Counted from the first letter of the stretch, positions 42,143 through 51,110 are shown. The stretch: 64,000 nt of DNA from Caryophanales bacterium (GCA_016282375.1 JAEEKI010000011.1:1-64000); one strand, 5' to 3'. Notes: generated by a model from the letters alone, not told the origin. Translations and numbers: made by a program.

Positions 42143-44743
42143 ATGTTTTATAATGAAGATATTAAAAAGATATATGAAAAGTTGAATTCAACCTCTAAAG
42201 GATTAAGTAATAGCGAAGCCCTTAAACGGTTAGAAATAGATGGTAAAAATATTCTTCCTAAAGAAAAACGTCCAAGCATTTGGATGCTTTATTTAAAAGA
42301 GATTATATCTCCGATTGAAATTATTCTGATAATTACAGTTATTGTGTCTTTTTTTGCAGGTGAAACACTTGATGCTCTAGTTATTCTCTTTATTATTCTA
42401 GTTGATACAATTATGGGAACATATCAAGAGAATAAAGCCCTAAAATCGGCTGAAAGTTTAAATAGTTTATTAAAAAATAAGAGTTTGGTTTTGCGGGACG
42501 AAAAAAAGAAAACCATCGACTCTGAAAATGTTGTTCTAGGCGATATTATTTTCCTAGAAAGTGGAGATAAGATTCCCGCAGATGCTAGATTAATTGAAGT
42601 AAATAACTTACAAGTTGATGAATCGGTTTTAACAGGGGAAAGTTTGCCGGTCAATAAGACTATCGAGATTATTAATAGTGAAGTGTCAATATCAGAACGT
42701 AAAAATATGGTATATGCTGGTTGTAATGTTACATTTGGTCGGGCAAAAGCTATTGTCGTAGCAACGGGAATTAATACTGAGATTGGTAAAATTTTTAAGC
42801 AAGTTACGAATACTAAGCAAGAAAAAACTCCTTTGACTAAGAAGATAGATAAGTTTACAAAACAAATAAGTGTTATTATTCTAATTATTGCTTTTATATC
42901 CACTATTATCCTTTATGTTAGTGGTTATCCATTTAATAGCATTTTCTTAGCGGTGGTAGCTTTGGCCATTTCCGCGATGCCGGAAGGATTACCACTTGCT
43001 TTAACTTTGGCATTGACAATTGCAGCAAATAAAATGAGTAAAAAGCATGTTATTGTCAAAAAACTTAATTCTGTCGAAGCCTTGGGAAGTTGTACGGTAA
43101 TTGCTAGTGATAAGACAGGTACTTTAACACTTAATGAACAAACGGCTCGTAAGATTGTTTTAAAAAATCAGAATATTGTCGAAGTAACAGGAACTGGTTA
43201 TAACGATGATGGTGAGTTAATCATTAATGATGAAAAAGATGTTCCATTAGTTACTAAAATAATTAATTTATGTGCCCTAAATAACGAAGCTTATTTTGCT
43301 CGTAAGGAAGACGAATTTGTTTATCATGGTGATTCGATTGATGTGGCATTCTTAGCCTTAAAATCTAAATTTAATACAAATATTAATTATAAAACAGTTA
43401 AAATGATTTCCTATGAGTCTGAAAAACAATTTTCAGCGGTCTTTTATAAAACAGAAAAAGGTTTAAAATGCACAGTTAAAGGCTCAATTGAAAAAGTTAT
43501 GAGTTTTTCAAAGAAAGATCATTATTTATTTGAAATGAATGAAGATTTATCTAAAGAAGGTTATCGGGTCATTGCTGTTTGTGATGGATATGTAGATAGC
43601 ACGAAAGAAAGTGATATTCATGATTTGGATTTTTTAGGCTTAGTAGCTTTTATAGACCCTGTACGGGAAGAAGTAAAAGATTCAATTAAAGAATGTCAAA
43701 AAGCTGGTATTAAAGTTATGATGATAACCGGTGATCATCCAAGTACGGCTTTAGCAATTGCTAAAGAATTGGATATAGCTTCCTCTGCAAAAGATGTTAT
43801 AACAGGTATGGAATTAGAGAATGCCTTTGAAAAAGGGGAAGAATATTTTGATAAGTGCATTAAAGATAAAAAGGTCTTTTCTAGAGTTTCTCCGACTGAT
43901 AAGTTAAATATTGTCGAGTCTTTGAAAAGAAACGGGGAATTTGTTGCCGTAACAGGTGATGGTGTTAATGATGCTCCAGCTATCAAGGCAGCAAATATTG
44001 GTGTTGCTATGGGAAGTGGAACCGATATTGCTATTGATACGGCTGATATGATTATTACAGATGATAATTTTGCATCCATTGTATCTGGTGTCAAAGAAGG
44101 AAGAATTGCTTATGCTAATATCCGTAAAATTATTTTGTTCTTGCTTTCATGTGGACTTGCGGAAATCCTGTTCTATCTTTTAGCTGTGGCTCTTGGTTAT
44201 GAATTACCTTTAGTAGCTATTCAGCTTTTATGGCTAAATGTTGTTACGGATGGACTTCAAGATATTGCTTTATCTTTTGAACGGGGTAGTAAGGGAATTA
44301 TGCGTCATTCTCCTCGTAAGACTAGCGAATCTATTTTTGATAAAGAATTAGCCTTTGAAATAGCTTTGTATGGTATTACAATTGCTTTCATGGTATTTGC
44401 GGTATGGAAATATCTAATGGATAAGAACGTCGAGTTGTTATTAGCTCGAAGTATTATTATGACTATTATGGTTTTTATTCAAAATATGCATGTTTTGAAT
44501 TGTCGCAGTGAAACAAGAAGTGTTTTTAAACAATCATTAAGAAATAATCCGTTAATTTTTATATCTGTGTTTGGATCCATTCTATTACAGATAATTGTTA
44601 TCAAAGTACCATTTTTATCCGAAATATTAAAAATAAATAATTTAGCATTGAACACTATTGCTATTTGCTTTGTTTATTCATTAGTCTTAATAACTATTGC
44701 GGAATTATACAAGATGCTAAATAAGTATTTTAGAAAGGATTAA
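42143..44743 (+). CDS. cation-transporting P-type ATPase (P2-type, probably Ca2+)
   Basis: An 866-residue membrane pump. The actuator loop has VLTGESLPV, the phosphorylation site is ASDKTGTLT, and the nucleotide-binding and hinge region has MITGDHPSTALAIA and TGDGVNDAPA. Helix 4 reads SAMPEGLPLALTLALTIA, like PMCA/SERCA-type calcium pumps. Ten helices are expected, four N-terminal and six C-terminal. It exports or sequesters a cation using ATP; Ca2+ is most likely, though Mn2+ transport is known for some relatives. The ATG at 42143 follows GGAGG. The ABC ATPase gene starts three bases after its stop. Confidence 0.9.
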   Translation: MFYNEDIKKIYEKLNSTSKGLSNSEALKRLEIDGKNILPKEKRPSIWMLYLKEIISPIEIILIITVIVSFFAGETLDALVILFIILVDTIMGTYQENKALKSAESLNSLLKNKSLVLRDEKKKTIDSENVVLGDIIFLESGDKIPADARLIEVNNLQVDESVLTGESLPVNKTIEIINSEVSISERKNMVYAGCNVTFGRAKAIVVATGINTEIGKIFKQVTNTKQEKTPLTKKIDKFTKQISVIILIIAFISTIILYVSGYPFNSIFLAVVALAISAMPEGLPLALTLALTIAANKMSKKHVIVKKLNSVEALGSCTVIASDKTGTLTLNEQTARKIVLKNQNIVEVTGTGYNDDGELIINDEKDVPLVTKIINLCALNNEAYFARKEDEFVYHGDSIDVAFLALKSKFNTNINYKTVKMISYESEKQFSAVFYKTEKGLKCTVKGSIEKVMSFSKKDHYLFEMNEDLSKEGYRVIAVCDGYVDSTKESDIHDLDFLGLVAFIDPVREEVKDSIKECQKAGIKVMMITGDHPSTALAIAKELDIASSAKDVITGMELENAFEKGEEYFDKCIKDKKVFSRVSPTDKLNIVESLKRNGEFVAVTGDGVNDAPAIKAANIGVAMGSGTDIAIDTADMIITDDNFASIVSGVKEGRIAYANIRKIILFLLSCGLAEILFYLLAVALGYELPLVAIQLLWLNVVTDGLQDIALSFERGSKGIMRHSPRKTSESIFDKELAFEIALYGITIAFMVFAVWKYLMDKNVELLLARSIIMTIMVFIQNMHVLNCRSETRSVFKQSLRNNPLIFISVFGSILLQIIVIKVPFLSEILKINNLALNTIAICFVYSLVLITIAELYKMLNKYFRKD

Positions 44744-44745
44744 TT

Positions 44746-45621
44746 ATGAAAGAAACTGTGATTGAACTTCAACATTTAAAAAAGTATTATGGATTAGTCC
44801 GCGGTATTGAAAATGTCTCTTTAAAGATTCAAAAAGGAGAAATATATGGCTTTATAGGTCCAAATGGAGCTGGTAAATCGACGACGATTAGAACCATCTT
44901 AGGTTTATTAAATAAAACTAGTGGGACAATAATTATTAATGATAAAAAAATAGATTGTGAAGATTTGCCTCTTAAAGAAAAAATAGGCTATTTACCTAGT
45001 GAGATTCATTTATACGATGATATGAAAGTAAAAGATATTTTAGATTATCATGCTTTATTTTATAAAACTGATTGTTCAAAAAAACGCAAAGAATTAGTTA
45101 AATTATTAAAAATTGATGAAAAAAGAAGCATTGAAGAATTATCTTTAGGTAATCTAAAGAAAGTTGGTATTGTATTAGCCTTAATGCATAGTCCGGAAAT
45201 TCTTATTTTAGACGAGCCAACTTCTGGATTAGATCCAATTATGCAAAAAGTATTTCATGATTTATTACTCGAGGAAAAAAACAAAGGAACAACCATTCTT
45301 TATTCTTCGCATGTTTTAAGTGAAGTTGCAAGTATTTGTGATAAAGTTGGCTTTATTAAAGAAGGTAAAATAATTAAAGAAGATTTGATAGAAAATATTC
45401 GAAAATATAACTATACATATTTAAAAATTTCTTCGCCAGATATTCAAAAAATTAAAGAAGATTTAAAGTTAAAAGTTGTGAATGAAAATAATAATGAAGT
45501 TACTTTTCTTAATGATTTAGATACTAATACCATTATTAAAAAATTATCTAAATATGATATTAGTAAATTATTAATTGAAGAAATATCTTTAGAAGATTTA
45601 TTCTTAAATTATTATAAGTAG
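44746..45621 (+). CDS. ABC transporter ATP-binding protein
   Basis: A 291-residue ATPase. Walker A is GPNGAGKST, the signature is LSLGNLKKV (in place of LSGGQ), Walker B is ILILDEPTSGLDP, and the switch histidine is in YSSHVLSEV. A C-terminal extension of about 70 residues follows. It works with the ABC-2 permease encoded immediately downstream. The substrate is not determined; antibiotic or peptide export and cell-envelope tasks are typical of this class. Confidence 0.92.
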   Translation: MKETVIELQHLKKYYGLVRGIENVSLKIQKGEIYGFIGPNGAGKSTTIRTILGLLNKTSGTIIINDKKIDCEDLPLKEKIGYLPSEIHLYDDMKVKDILDYHALFYKTDCSKKRKELVKLLKIDEKRSIEELSLGNLKKVGIVLALMHSPEILILDEPTSGLDPIMQKVFHDLLLEEKNKGTTILYSSHVLSEVASICDKVGFIKEGKIIKEDLIENIRKYNYTYLKISSPDIQKIKEDLKLKVVNENNNEVTFLNDLDTNTIIKKLSKYDISKLLIEEISLEDLFLNYYK

Positions 45622-45629
45622 GTGCAAAC

Positions 45630-46421
45630 ATTATCAAAAGAGAATTAAAAGTTAATTTAAAAAGTTTTATAATCTGGCTTTTAGTATTAGTTATAATGTT
45701 TTTAGTTGTTTATTTAATCTACCCTTATATTATTACTGATGAAGCGATGAAGAGTATTGATGAAATGATGGAAATCTTTCCACCTGAAGTTTTAAAAGCC
45801 TTTAATATGGATATGAGTTCTATATCTACGGCATATGGTTGGTTTAAAACAGAGGGGTTTACTTTTGTACTATTAGTTATTGGTTTTTATGTTTCTTTAC
45901 TTGGTGGTAATATTCTTTTAAAGGAAGAAAGTGATAAAACGATTGAATATTTGGGTGTTTTGCCTATTAAAAGAAGTAGAATAGTTTTAAATAAAATTTT
46001 CGTAGGTATTTTTTATGCTTTATTAATTGTCTTATTACTTGGTTTATTTAATTATGTTGCATTATCAATAACGGGTGAGTTTAATCATAAAGAGTTTATC
46101 TTATTAAGTTTAACACCAATTTTTATTGGTTTACCATTCTTTTGTTTAAATTTGTTTATTTCAACATTTTTAAGAAAAACCAAAAAGATTATTGGTGTAT
46201 CTTTAGGAATAGTTTTTATATCTTATGTATTTAGTGTTTTATCAGAATTATCTTCGAAAGTAGAGTTTTTGAAATATTTTAGCTTATATACTTTAGCAGA
46301 TACTCGTAATGTTATATCGGCTACTGCTTTAAATCCATGGATGATTATTATTAGTTTAGGTATTTCTACTTTATTTATTATAGGATCATTGGTAAGATAT
46401 AGCCAAAAGGAATTTATTTAG
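45630..46421 (+). CDS. ABC-2 type permease, apparent ATT start
   Basis: A 263-residue membrane partner of the upstream ATPase. Six hydrophobic segments are expected. The first, FIIWLLVLVIMFLVVYLIYPYII, lies upstream of the first in-frame ATG (45696), so that ATG cannot be the true start. In frame, ATT at 45630 begins IIKRELKVNLKSFIIW, the usual amphipathic opening of these permeases, and lies five bases after AGGTG (45620-45624). No ATG, GTG or TTG is available between this site and the helix. Either an ATT start is used or an ATG has mutated. LKEESDKTIEYLGVLPIKRS is the conserved coupling region. Confidence 0.82.
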   Translation: MIKRELKVNLKSFIIWLLVLVIMFLVVYLIYPYIITDEAMKSIDEMMEIFPPEVLKAFNMDMSSISTAYGWFKTEGFTFVLLVIGFYVSLLGGNILLKEESDKTIEYLGVLPIKRSRIVLNKIFVGIFYALLIVLLLGLFNYVALSITGEFNHKEFILLSLTPIFIGLPFFCLNLFISTFLRKTKKIIGVSLGIVFISYVFSVLSELSSKVEFLKYFSLYTLADTRNVISATALNPWMIIISLGISTLFIIGSLVRYSQKEFI

Positions 46422-46445
46422 TCGTAATTAAATAAATATTATAAT

Positions 46446-46625
46446 ATGAAAAAAGAACAATTACATGATTTGTTAAATGTCTATCGTAATTATTTGTTTG
46501 CCATTCAGGTCAGAAAAGAATTTGGCGATAAATATGGCGATACGAAAGAAATAATGGAATACTACGAAGAATTATTAAAAAAAGAGCGAATCTTAAAGAA
46601 CAATAAACCTTTTAAAAAGCGTTGA
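46446..46625 (+). CDS. small acidic/basic helical protein (59 aa)
   Basis: An uninterrupted 59-codon frame from the ATG at 46446 to the TGA at 46623-46625. It begins MKKEQLHDLLNVYRNYLF, has a charged middle with KYGDTKEIMEYYEELL, and ends NNKPFKKR. Codon use is normal for the window and the protein would be mostly helical. No Shine-Dalgarno is visible, and a TATAAT directly abuts the ATG. Expression would therefore need read-through from the ABC operon or an unusual start. No family recognised. Confidence 0.5.
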   Translation: MKKEQLHDLLNVYRNYLFAIQVRKEFGDKYGDTKEIMEYYEELLKKERILKNNKPFKKR

Positions 46626-46684
46626 CTATCTTTTTAAAATGGTTTATTTTATTGTATGTTAAGAAACGGGGAAGTGGAGATATT

Positions 46685-47518
46685 ATGCAAGATGTTATCA
46701 TTGATGGATTAATAGATACTGTAAAATTATTACCATATTTATTGATTGCTTTTTTAATTTTGGAATTTATTGAGCATAAATTAGATAAAAAGAATCAAAA
46801 ATTGTTAGTTAACAATCAAAAGATTGGACCTTTGGTTGGTGGAATCCTTGGTGGACTACCACAATGTGGTTTTAGTTCAATGGCTGCTAATCTATTTTCA
46901 GCTCGCGTAATAACTATGGGTACTTTAATTGCGGTTTTTTTATCAACAAGTGATGAAATGCTTCCGATTATGCTTAGTCAAAATGTTAGCATTTCACTTA
47001 TTTTAAAAATCATTTCTTTTAAAGTATGTGTAGGAATTGCTATCGGCTTTATTATTGACTTTTTATATCGCAAAAAAGAGAATAATACAATCTCAGAAAT
47101 ATGTGAACATGACCATTGTGAATGCGACCATGATGGTATTTTACTTTCAAGTATTAAGCATACATTAAAAATTGGTTTATTTATTTTAATTATTAATCTT
47201 TTGATTAATATTGCTATCTATTATGTTGGCGAAGATACGCTTGCTAATTTATTGGTTAAGGATAATTTACTGACATATTGTGCTTCTAGTTTAATTGGGT
47301 TAATTCCTAATTGTGCTGCTAGTATTGTCATTACCGAATTGTATTTAAAAGAATTAATATCTGTAGGTATGATGCTAGCTGGTCTTTTAACAGGAAGTGG
47401 TTTAGGTATTTTATTATTATTTAAATCAAATAAGAACTTAAAAGAGAATCTATTAATATTAAGTATTATTTATTTTGTGGGTGTTGTTTTAGGTATTGTA
47501 GTGGATTTAGTTATTTAA
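46685..47518 (+). CDS. PF11449-type heavy-metal exporter (putative Mn/As efflux)
   Basis: A 277-residue membrane protein. The family hallmark is two inverted repeats: GILGGLPQCGFSSMAANLFSA near residue 55 and SLIGLIPNCAASIVITELYL near residue 200, with LSTSDEMLPIM in the first half. A central His/Cys/Asp loop (CEHDHCECDHD, about residues 141-151) between the halves looks like a metal-binding site. The family is annotated as putative manganese or arsenic efflux. Eight to ten helices. The ATG at 46685 follows GTGGAG. The loop and family fit the window's theme of divalent-metal handling. Confidence 0.82.
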   Translation: MQDVIIDGLIDTVKLLPYLLIAFLILEFIEHKLDKKNQKLLVNNQKIGPLVGGILGGLPQCGFSSMAANLFSARVITMGTLIAVFLSTSDEMLPIMLSQNVSISLILKIISFKVCVGIAIGFIIDFLYRKKENNTISEICEHDHCECDHDGILLSSIKHTLKIGLFILIINLLINIAIYYVGEDTLANLLVKDNLLTYCASSLIGLIPNCAASIVITELYLKELISVGMMLAGLLTGSGLGILLLFKSNKNLKENLLILSIIYFVGVVLGIVVDLVI

Positions 47519-47713
47519 AAATCTATTATAAATGGATACAATTGTTTTTATTACTTTTAATACGGTTTATTTATGTACAAGGCTTTTACAATTCTATGAA
47601 GTTAAGATAGTGTCTATCTAAAATATATATTTAAAATCATATATAAGATTTGATGCTGATTTTTAAAGTAACATAATTTGACACAATTAGACATTTGTTT
47701 ACGTATTATATCT
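47519..47713. other. intergenic gap without a gene
   Basis: About 195 AT-rich bases with no reading frame or strong hairpin. No terminator was recognised directly after the exporter gene. Confidence 0.5.
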
Positions 47714-47743
47714 TTGACTTAATATAGTAACTAGTGTTATACT
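47714..47743 (+). promoter_or_regulatory. promoter of a candidate small RNA
   Basis: TTGACT (47714-47719), an 18-base spacer and TATACT (47738-47743) with TG-T before it. No start codon with a ribosome-binding site follows. Confidence 0.65.
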
Positions 47744-47749
47744 AATTGT

Positions 47750-47832
47750 AGACATAGAGTAATCTATGTTTTGAAGTAGATGTTTGTTATAGCAAACTCC
47801 TTTCTAAAAAACACATTTTATGTGTTTTTTTT
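47750..47832 (+). ncRNA. candidate small RNA (~83 nt)
   Basis: Downstream of the promoter are a 7-bp hairpin ACATAGA-GTAA-TCTATGT (47752-47769), a second hairpin GTTTG-TTATAG-CAAAC (47782-47797), an unpaired CTCCTTTCT (47797-47805) complementary to Shine-Dalgarno sequences, and a terminal ACACA/TGTGT hairpin with a T8 run. No reading frame of more than a few codons is present. It sits between two convergent genes, so it is not a leader. Confidence 0.5.
47809..47832. terminator. terminator of the candidate small RNA
   Basis: AAAACACA and TGTGTTTT pair around TTTTA, with T8 after and A6 before. It can end the candidate small RNA on the plus strand and the flippase gene on the minus strand. Confidence 0.75.
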
Positions 47833-49135
47833 AATGCTCTAAATCTTTAAAATATTTTTTTGTATATAAATGATTTAAGTAAACAGTAATTATTATATTG
47901 ATAATTTCAGATATTAGTAATGCATAAATACCGTAGTTAAATAGGATTAAAACGATTAAACTAATTAGTTTAATTAATGAAGCAATAATCGTGATAAACA
48001 TCGTAATTTTGGTCTTGTTTATAGCTTGCATAAAAGCAGAATAAATTGCCTCAAGATAAAAGATAATGAAAAAGGGTGCTAAGAACTTAATATAATCTGA
48101 TCCAAGCATTGTATTATATAAAAGTAAAAGAATCTTTTCTCTAAATAGAAAAATGACAAAAGTAAATGAAATCCCTAAAGTAAACGTTATTCCAAATCCT
48201 TGCTTTAATCTTTTTTTGATAAGATAATAATTTTTTTGTTCTAAATTTTTAGCTATTTCCGGTATTAAAGCAAGCGCAATAGCCGTTATAAAAAAAGAGG
48301 GAATGGTTAAAGTTGAGATGGCATAAGCATTATAGGCTCCATATTCTGTTAAAATATATTCATTAGAAAATCCTTTATATAACAATAGATTTGTTAAAAT
48401 AATGGGTTCAAAAAAATAGCAAATATTGCCGATAATTTTACTAGTAACATTGGGTATTGAAAGATCTAAGATATCTTTGAAATATAGATTATTATAATTA
48501 AATTTAAAAAGATTTATAACATCATTTTTTTTCATAAAACATAAGAATACTATAATAGATGCCAGTTCAGTTATTACCGAGGTTAAAATAAGACCTACGG
48601 CGGCATGTATATAAGATATTTTAATTAACTTGGGCATTATAATTATAACAATGGATAATCTGATTATTTGCTCGATAGTATTAGAAGCAACATGAGGAAT
48701 ATTTTTTTGAATACCATAAAAGTAACCCTTTAAAATACATGCAAGAGAAGCAAAGGGAAGAGTATAACTCATAGCAATTAATAGATAATAACTATCTGGT
48801 TCTTTTAAAAGATGATTAGCAATGATGGGTGAGGTAATATGCATAAGAATAACGATTAAAGTATTTATTATAATAATAATTATTGAAGCACTATTTAAGA
48901 TTCTTAAATCTTCTTTTTGTGCTATTAATTTAGCAATCGTTGTTGGCATAGCTAAAGTACAAAGGGTTAAAAGAAGAGAGTAAGTTGGCATAACAATACT
49001 ATATAAACCAATCGTTTTAGTGCCGACAATTCTTGTGAAAATCACTTTAATAATTAGACCTAATATTTTTGTAGTCATCCCACTTAGCATGAGAATAAAT
49101 GCCGAAGTAAAAAACTTATTTTGAAATATTTTCAT
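47831..49135 (-). CDS. SpoVB/MurJ-like oligosaccharide flippase (MOP superfamily)
   Basis: A 434-residue membrane protein with 12-14 hydrophobic segments. The N-terminus FTSAFILMLSGMTTKILGLI, then TRIVGTKTIGLYSIVMPTY, and the central LKGYFYGIQKNIPHVASNTIEQ are typical of SpoVB/YtgP-type exporters. These flip lipid-linked saccharides such as lipid II or polysaccharide units. No sporulation genes are nearby, so a cell-wall or polysaccharide role is more likely. Its tail overlaps the plus-strand terminator. Confidence 0.88.
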   Translation of the reverse strand: MKIFQNKFFTSAFILMLSGMTTKILGLIIKVIFTRIVGTKTIGLYSIVMPTYSLLLTLCTLAMPTTIAKLIAQKEDLRILNSASIIIIIINTLIVILMHITSPIIANHLLKEPDSYYLLIAMSYTLPFASLACILKGYFYGIQKNIPHVASNTIEQIIRLSIVIIIMPKLIKISYIHAAVGLILTSVITELASIIVFLCFMKKNDVINLFKFNYNNLYFKDILDLSIPNVTSKIIGNICYFFEPIILTNLLLYKGFSNEYILTEYGAYNAYAISTLTIPSFFITAIALALIPEIAKNLEQKNYYLIKKRLKQGFGITFTLGISFTFVIFLFREKILLLLYNTMLGSDYIKFLAPFFIIFYLEAIYSAFMQAINKTKITMFITIIASLIKLISLIVLILFNYGIYALLISEIINIIITVYLNHLYTKKYFKDLEH

Positions 49136-49175
49136 TCTATTATATTTAATGAAAATAATAGTTAATTATGCCAAT

Positions 49176-49200
49176 AAAAAATCCCAACTTTCATTGGGAT
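49176..49200 (-). terminator. intrinsic terminator of the PilB-like gene
   Basis: On the minus strand ATCCCAA (49200-49194) pairs with TTGGGAT (49187-49181), followed by T6. Confidence 0.75.
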
Positions 49201-49207
49201 TAAATAC

Positions 49208-50533
49208 TTATAATATATCGATAATATCTTGATGGATATCTTCTTGTTTTTCTTCTTCTTTTTCTGCTTCCTCTGTAGTAAAGGCTGTAACATGTAAATC
49301 ACTACCAATGAAGGCATTTTTAATTTCTTCATCATCAGCACCAAAGTCATCTTCCAAACTGGTTATTCTTATTACTTCATCAACGCTAGTCAAACCTTGG
49401 ATAACTTTTTCAAGACCATCTTCCAAAATAGTGAAGGTATTCTTCTTATCGTATACCAGTCTTCTTAAATCGTCTTTACGCATATTATTGGTAATAGCAT
49501 CTCTTACAGCTTGATTTAGAACTAATACTTCATGAACAGCAAGTCTTCCTCGATAACCACCAAAGCAATCATCACAGCCAACTGGTTCGTAAATTGATTC
49601 AACATCTTTATTTAATACTTTTTTAAATAAGTTCTTTTCATATGGATTAGTAGGTCTAGATCTACGACATTTTGGACAAATTCTTTTAACAAGTCTTTGA
49701 GATATAACTCCATTTAAGGCCGTACCTAATAAGTATCTTTCAATGTCCATATCTAGAAGTCTTTCAATTGTATTAAGCGAGTTATTGGTGTGGATAGTAG
49801 ATAATACTAAGTGTCCTGTAATAGAGGCACGAACGGCAATTCTGGCTGTTTCACCATCACGAATTTCTCCGATCATTATAATATCTGGGTCTTGCCGTAA
49901 GATAGAACGTAGTGTGGCATTAAAGTCCAAACCAATTTCACTCATAACTTGGACTTGGTTTAAGCCTTTCATTTTCATCTCGACTGGGTCTTCGACAGTA
50001 ATAATATTTCTTTCAGGTGTATTTAATTTTTGCAAAATAGAGTAAGTCGTAGTTGATTTACCAGAACCAGTAGCTCCGGCTGTTAGAATAATACCATTGG
50101 GACTAGCAATAACTCTTTTAACAAGTTGTAGGTTGTGTTCAGAAAAACCTAAAGTATCAAGGCCTGCAAGAGACATTGAATAGTCAAGTATTCTTATAAC
50201 GATTTTTTCGCCATATATAGTTGGTAGGGAAGATACACGGAGGTCTAGTTGTTTACCACTGTCTAAGTGTTTAATTGCACCATCTTGTGGTAAACGGAAC
50301 TCCGTTATATTCATACCACTGATAATCTTTATTCTAGTAGTCAGATTCTTACGAACTGAATCAGGTACTTTACAATAGTCATGTAATTCACCATCGATTC
50401 TTATACGAACATTAATACTTTTTTCATCTGGGTCGAAATGGATATCGGAAACGCCTTTTTTAATGGCATCTTCAATTATCTCATCAACTATGTCGACGAC
50501 AGGTTTATTATCATAATCAAATTCTCTAAACAT
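49208..50533 (-). CDS. GspE/PilB-type secretion or pilus assembly ATPase
   Basis: A 441-residue hexameric ATPase. The N-terminal part has SDIHFDPDEKSINVRIRIDG. Walker A is GATGSGKSTT, the Asp box is ITVEDPVEMKM, Walker B is PDIIMIGEIRD, and the His box is GHLVLSTIHTNN. A four-cysteine zinc motif (CPKCRR ... CDDCFGG) is also present, as in PilB/GspE extension ATPases. It powers type IV pilus or type II-like assembly at the inner membrane. No pilin, PilC or prepilin peptidase lies next to it. The C-terminus carries an extra acidic tail of about 50 residues. Confidence 0.9.
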   Translation of the reverse strand: MFREFDYDNKPVVDIVDEIIEDAIKKGVSDIHFDPDEKSINVRIRIDGELHDYCKVPDSVRKNLTTRIKIISGMNITEFRLPQDGAIKHLDSGKQLDLRVSSLPTIYGEKIVIRILDYSMSLAGLDTLGFSEHNLQLVKRVIASPNGIILTAGATGSGKSTTTYSILQKLNTPERNIITVEDPVEMKMKGLNQVQVMSEIGLDFNATLRSILRQDPDIIMIGEIRDGETARIAVRASITGHLVLSTIHTNNSLNTIERLLDMDIERYLLGTALNGVISQRLVKRICPKCRRSRPTNPYEKNLFKKVLNKDVESIYEPVGCDDCFGGYRGRLAVHEVLVLNQAVRDAITNNMRKDDLRRLVYDKKNTFTILEDGLEKVIQGLTSVDEVIRITSLEDDFGADDEEIKNAFIGSDLHVTAFTTEEAEKEEEKQEDIHQDIIDIL

Positions 50534-50640
50534 AATATCACTTCAGCCCTTTACTCTTATCTTATATTAGTATAATATATTTTATAATTTTTAACAAGTT
50601 TTAAATTACTTTTTACATATTTTTTCCTATTCAAAATTAC

Positions 50641-50670
50641 TTGAAATCTCGAATACACTTGTGTTATAAT
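50641..50670 (+). promoter_or_regulatory. promoter of rplS
   Basis: TTGAAA (50641-50646), an 18-base spacer and TATAAT (50665-50670) with TG-T before it. Confidence 0.7.
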
Positions 50671-50675
50671 ACCTC

Positions 50676-50735
50676 TAGCCCAAAAGGTATGTAATCCGCC
50701 TACTATATGTAATGATTACAGGTATTTATTATTTA
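50676..50735 (+). promoter_or_regulatory. probable L19 leader
   Basis: The 75-base leader of rplS contains a TGTAATC (50690-50696) / GATTACA (50714-50720) hairpin and a possible outer ACCT/AGGT pairing. The position matches the L19 autoregulatory leader of Firmicutes, but I cannot verify the consensus base by base. Confidence 0.4.
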
Positions 50736-50750
50736 GAAAGAGGTGAAATT

Positions 50751-51092
50751 ATGGCTAATCTTGTTGATAAGATTAATGCTAAGCATGTTCGTAATGACGT
50801 GCCAGATTTTCGCGTAGGAGACACTGTTAGAGTTGATGTTTGGGTAAAAGAAGGAAAAAAAGAAAGAATCCAAGCCTTCGAAGGACTAGTAATTGCTAAG
50901 AAGGGTGGAAGCGTTTCAGAAACATTCTCAGTTCGTAAGAAGAGTGGAACTGTTTCTGTTATCAGAATTTTTCCTGTTAATGCACCAACTATTGATAAGA
51001 TAACAGTTATTAAGAAAGGTAAAGTTAGAAGAGCTAAACTTAACTTTATCAAAGATATGCGAAAAGAATACAAAGTTAAGGAAAGAAATTAA
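50751..51092 (+). CDS. rplS: 50S ribosomal protein L19
   Basis: 113 residues, the normal length. RVDVWVKEGKKERIQAFEGLV, SETFSVRKKSGTVSVIRIF and a basic C-terminus (KVRRAKLNFIKDMRKEYKVK) are characteristic. L19 sits at the 30S-50S interface. The ATG at 50751 follows AGAAAGAGGTG. Its stop codon lies in the loop of the terminator that follows. Confidence 0.97.
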   Translation: MANLVDKINAKHVRNDVPDFRVGDTVRVDVWVKEGKKERIQAFEGLVIAKKGGSVSETFSVRKKSGTVSVIRIFPVNAPTIDKITVIKKGKVRRAKLNFIKDMRKEYKVKERN

Positions 51093-51110
51093 TTCTTTCC
51101 TTTTCTTTTT
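51080..51110 (+). terminator. terminator with the rplS stop codon in its loop
   Basis: GGAAAGAA (51080-51087) pairs with TTCTTTCC (51093-51100) around ATTAA, followed by TTTTCTTTTT. The TAA stop is at 51090-51092. Confidence 0.7.
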
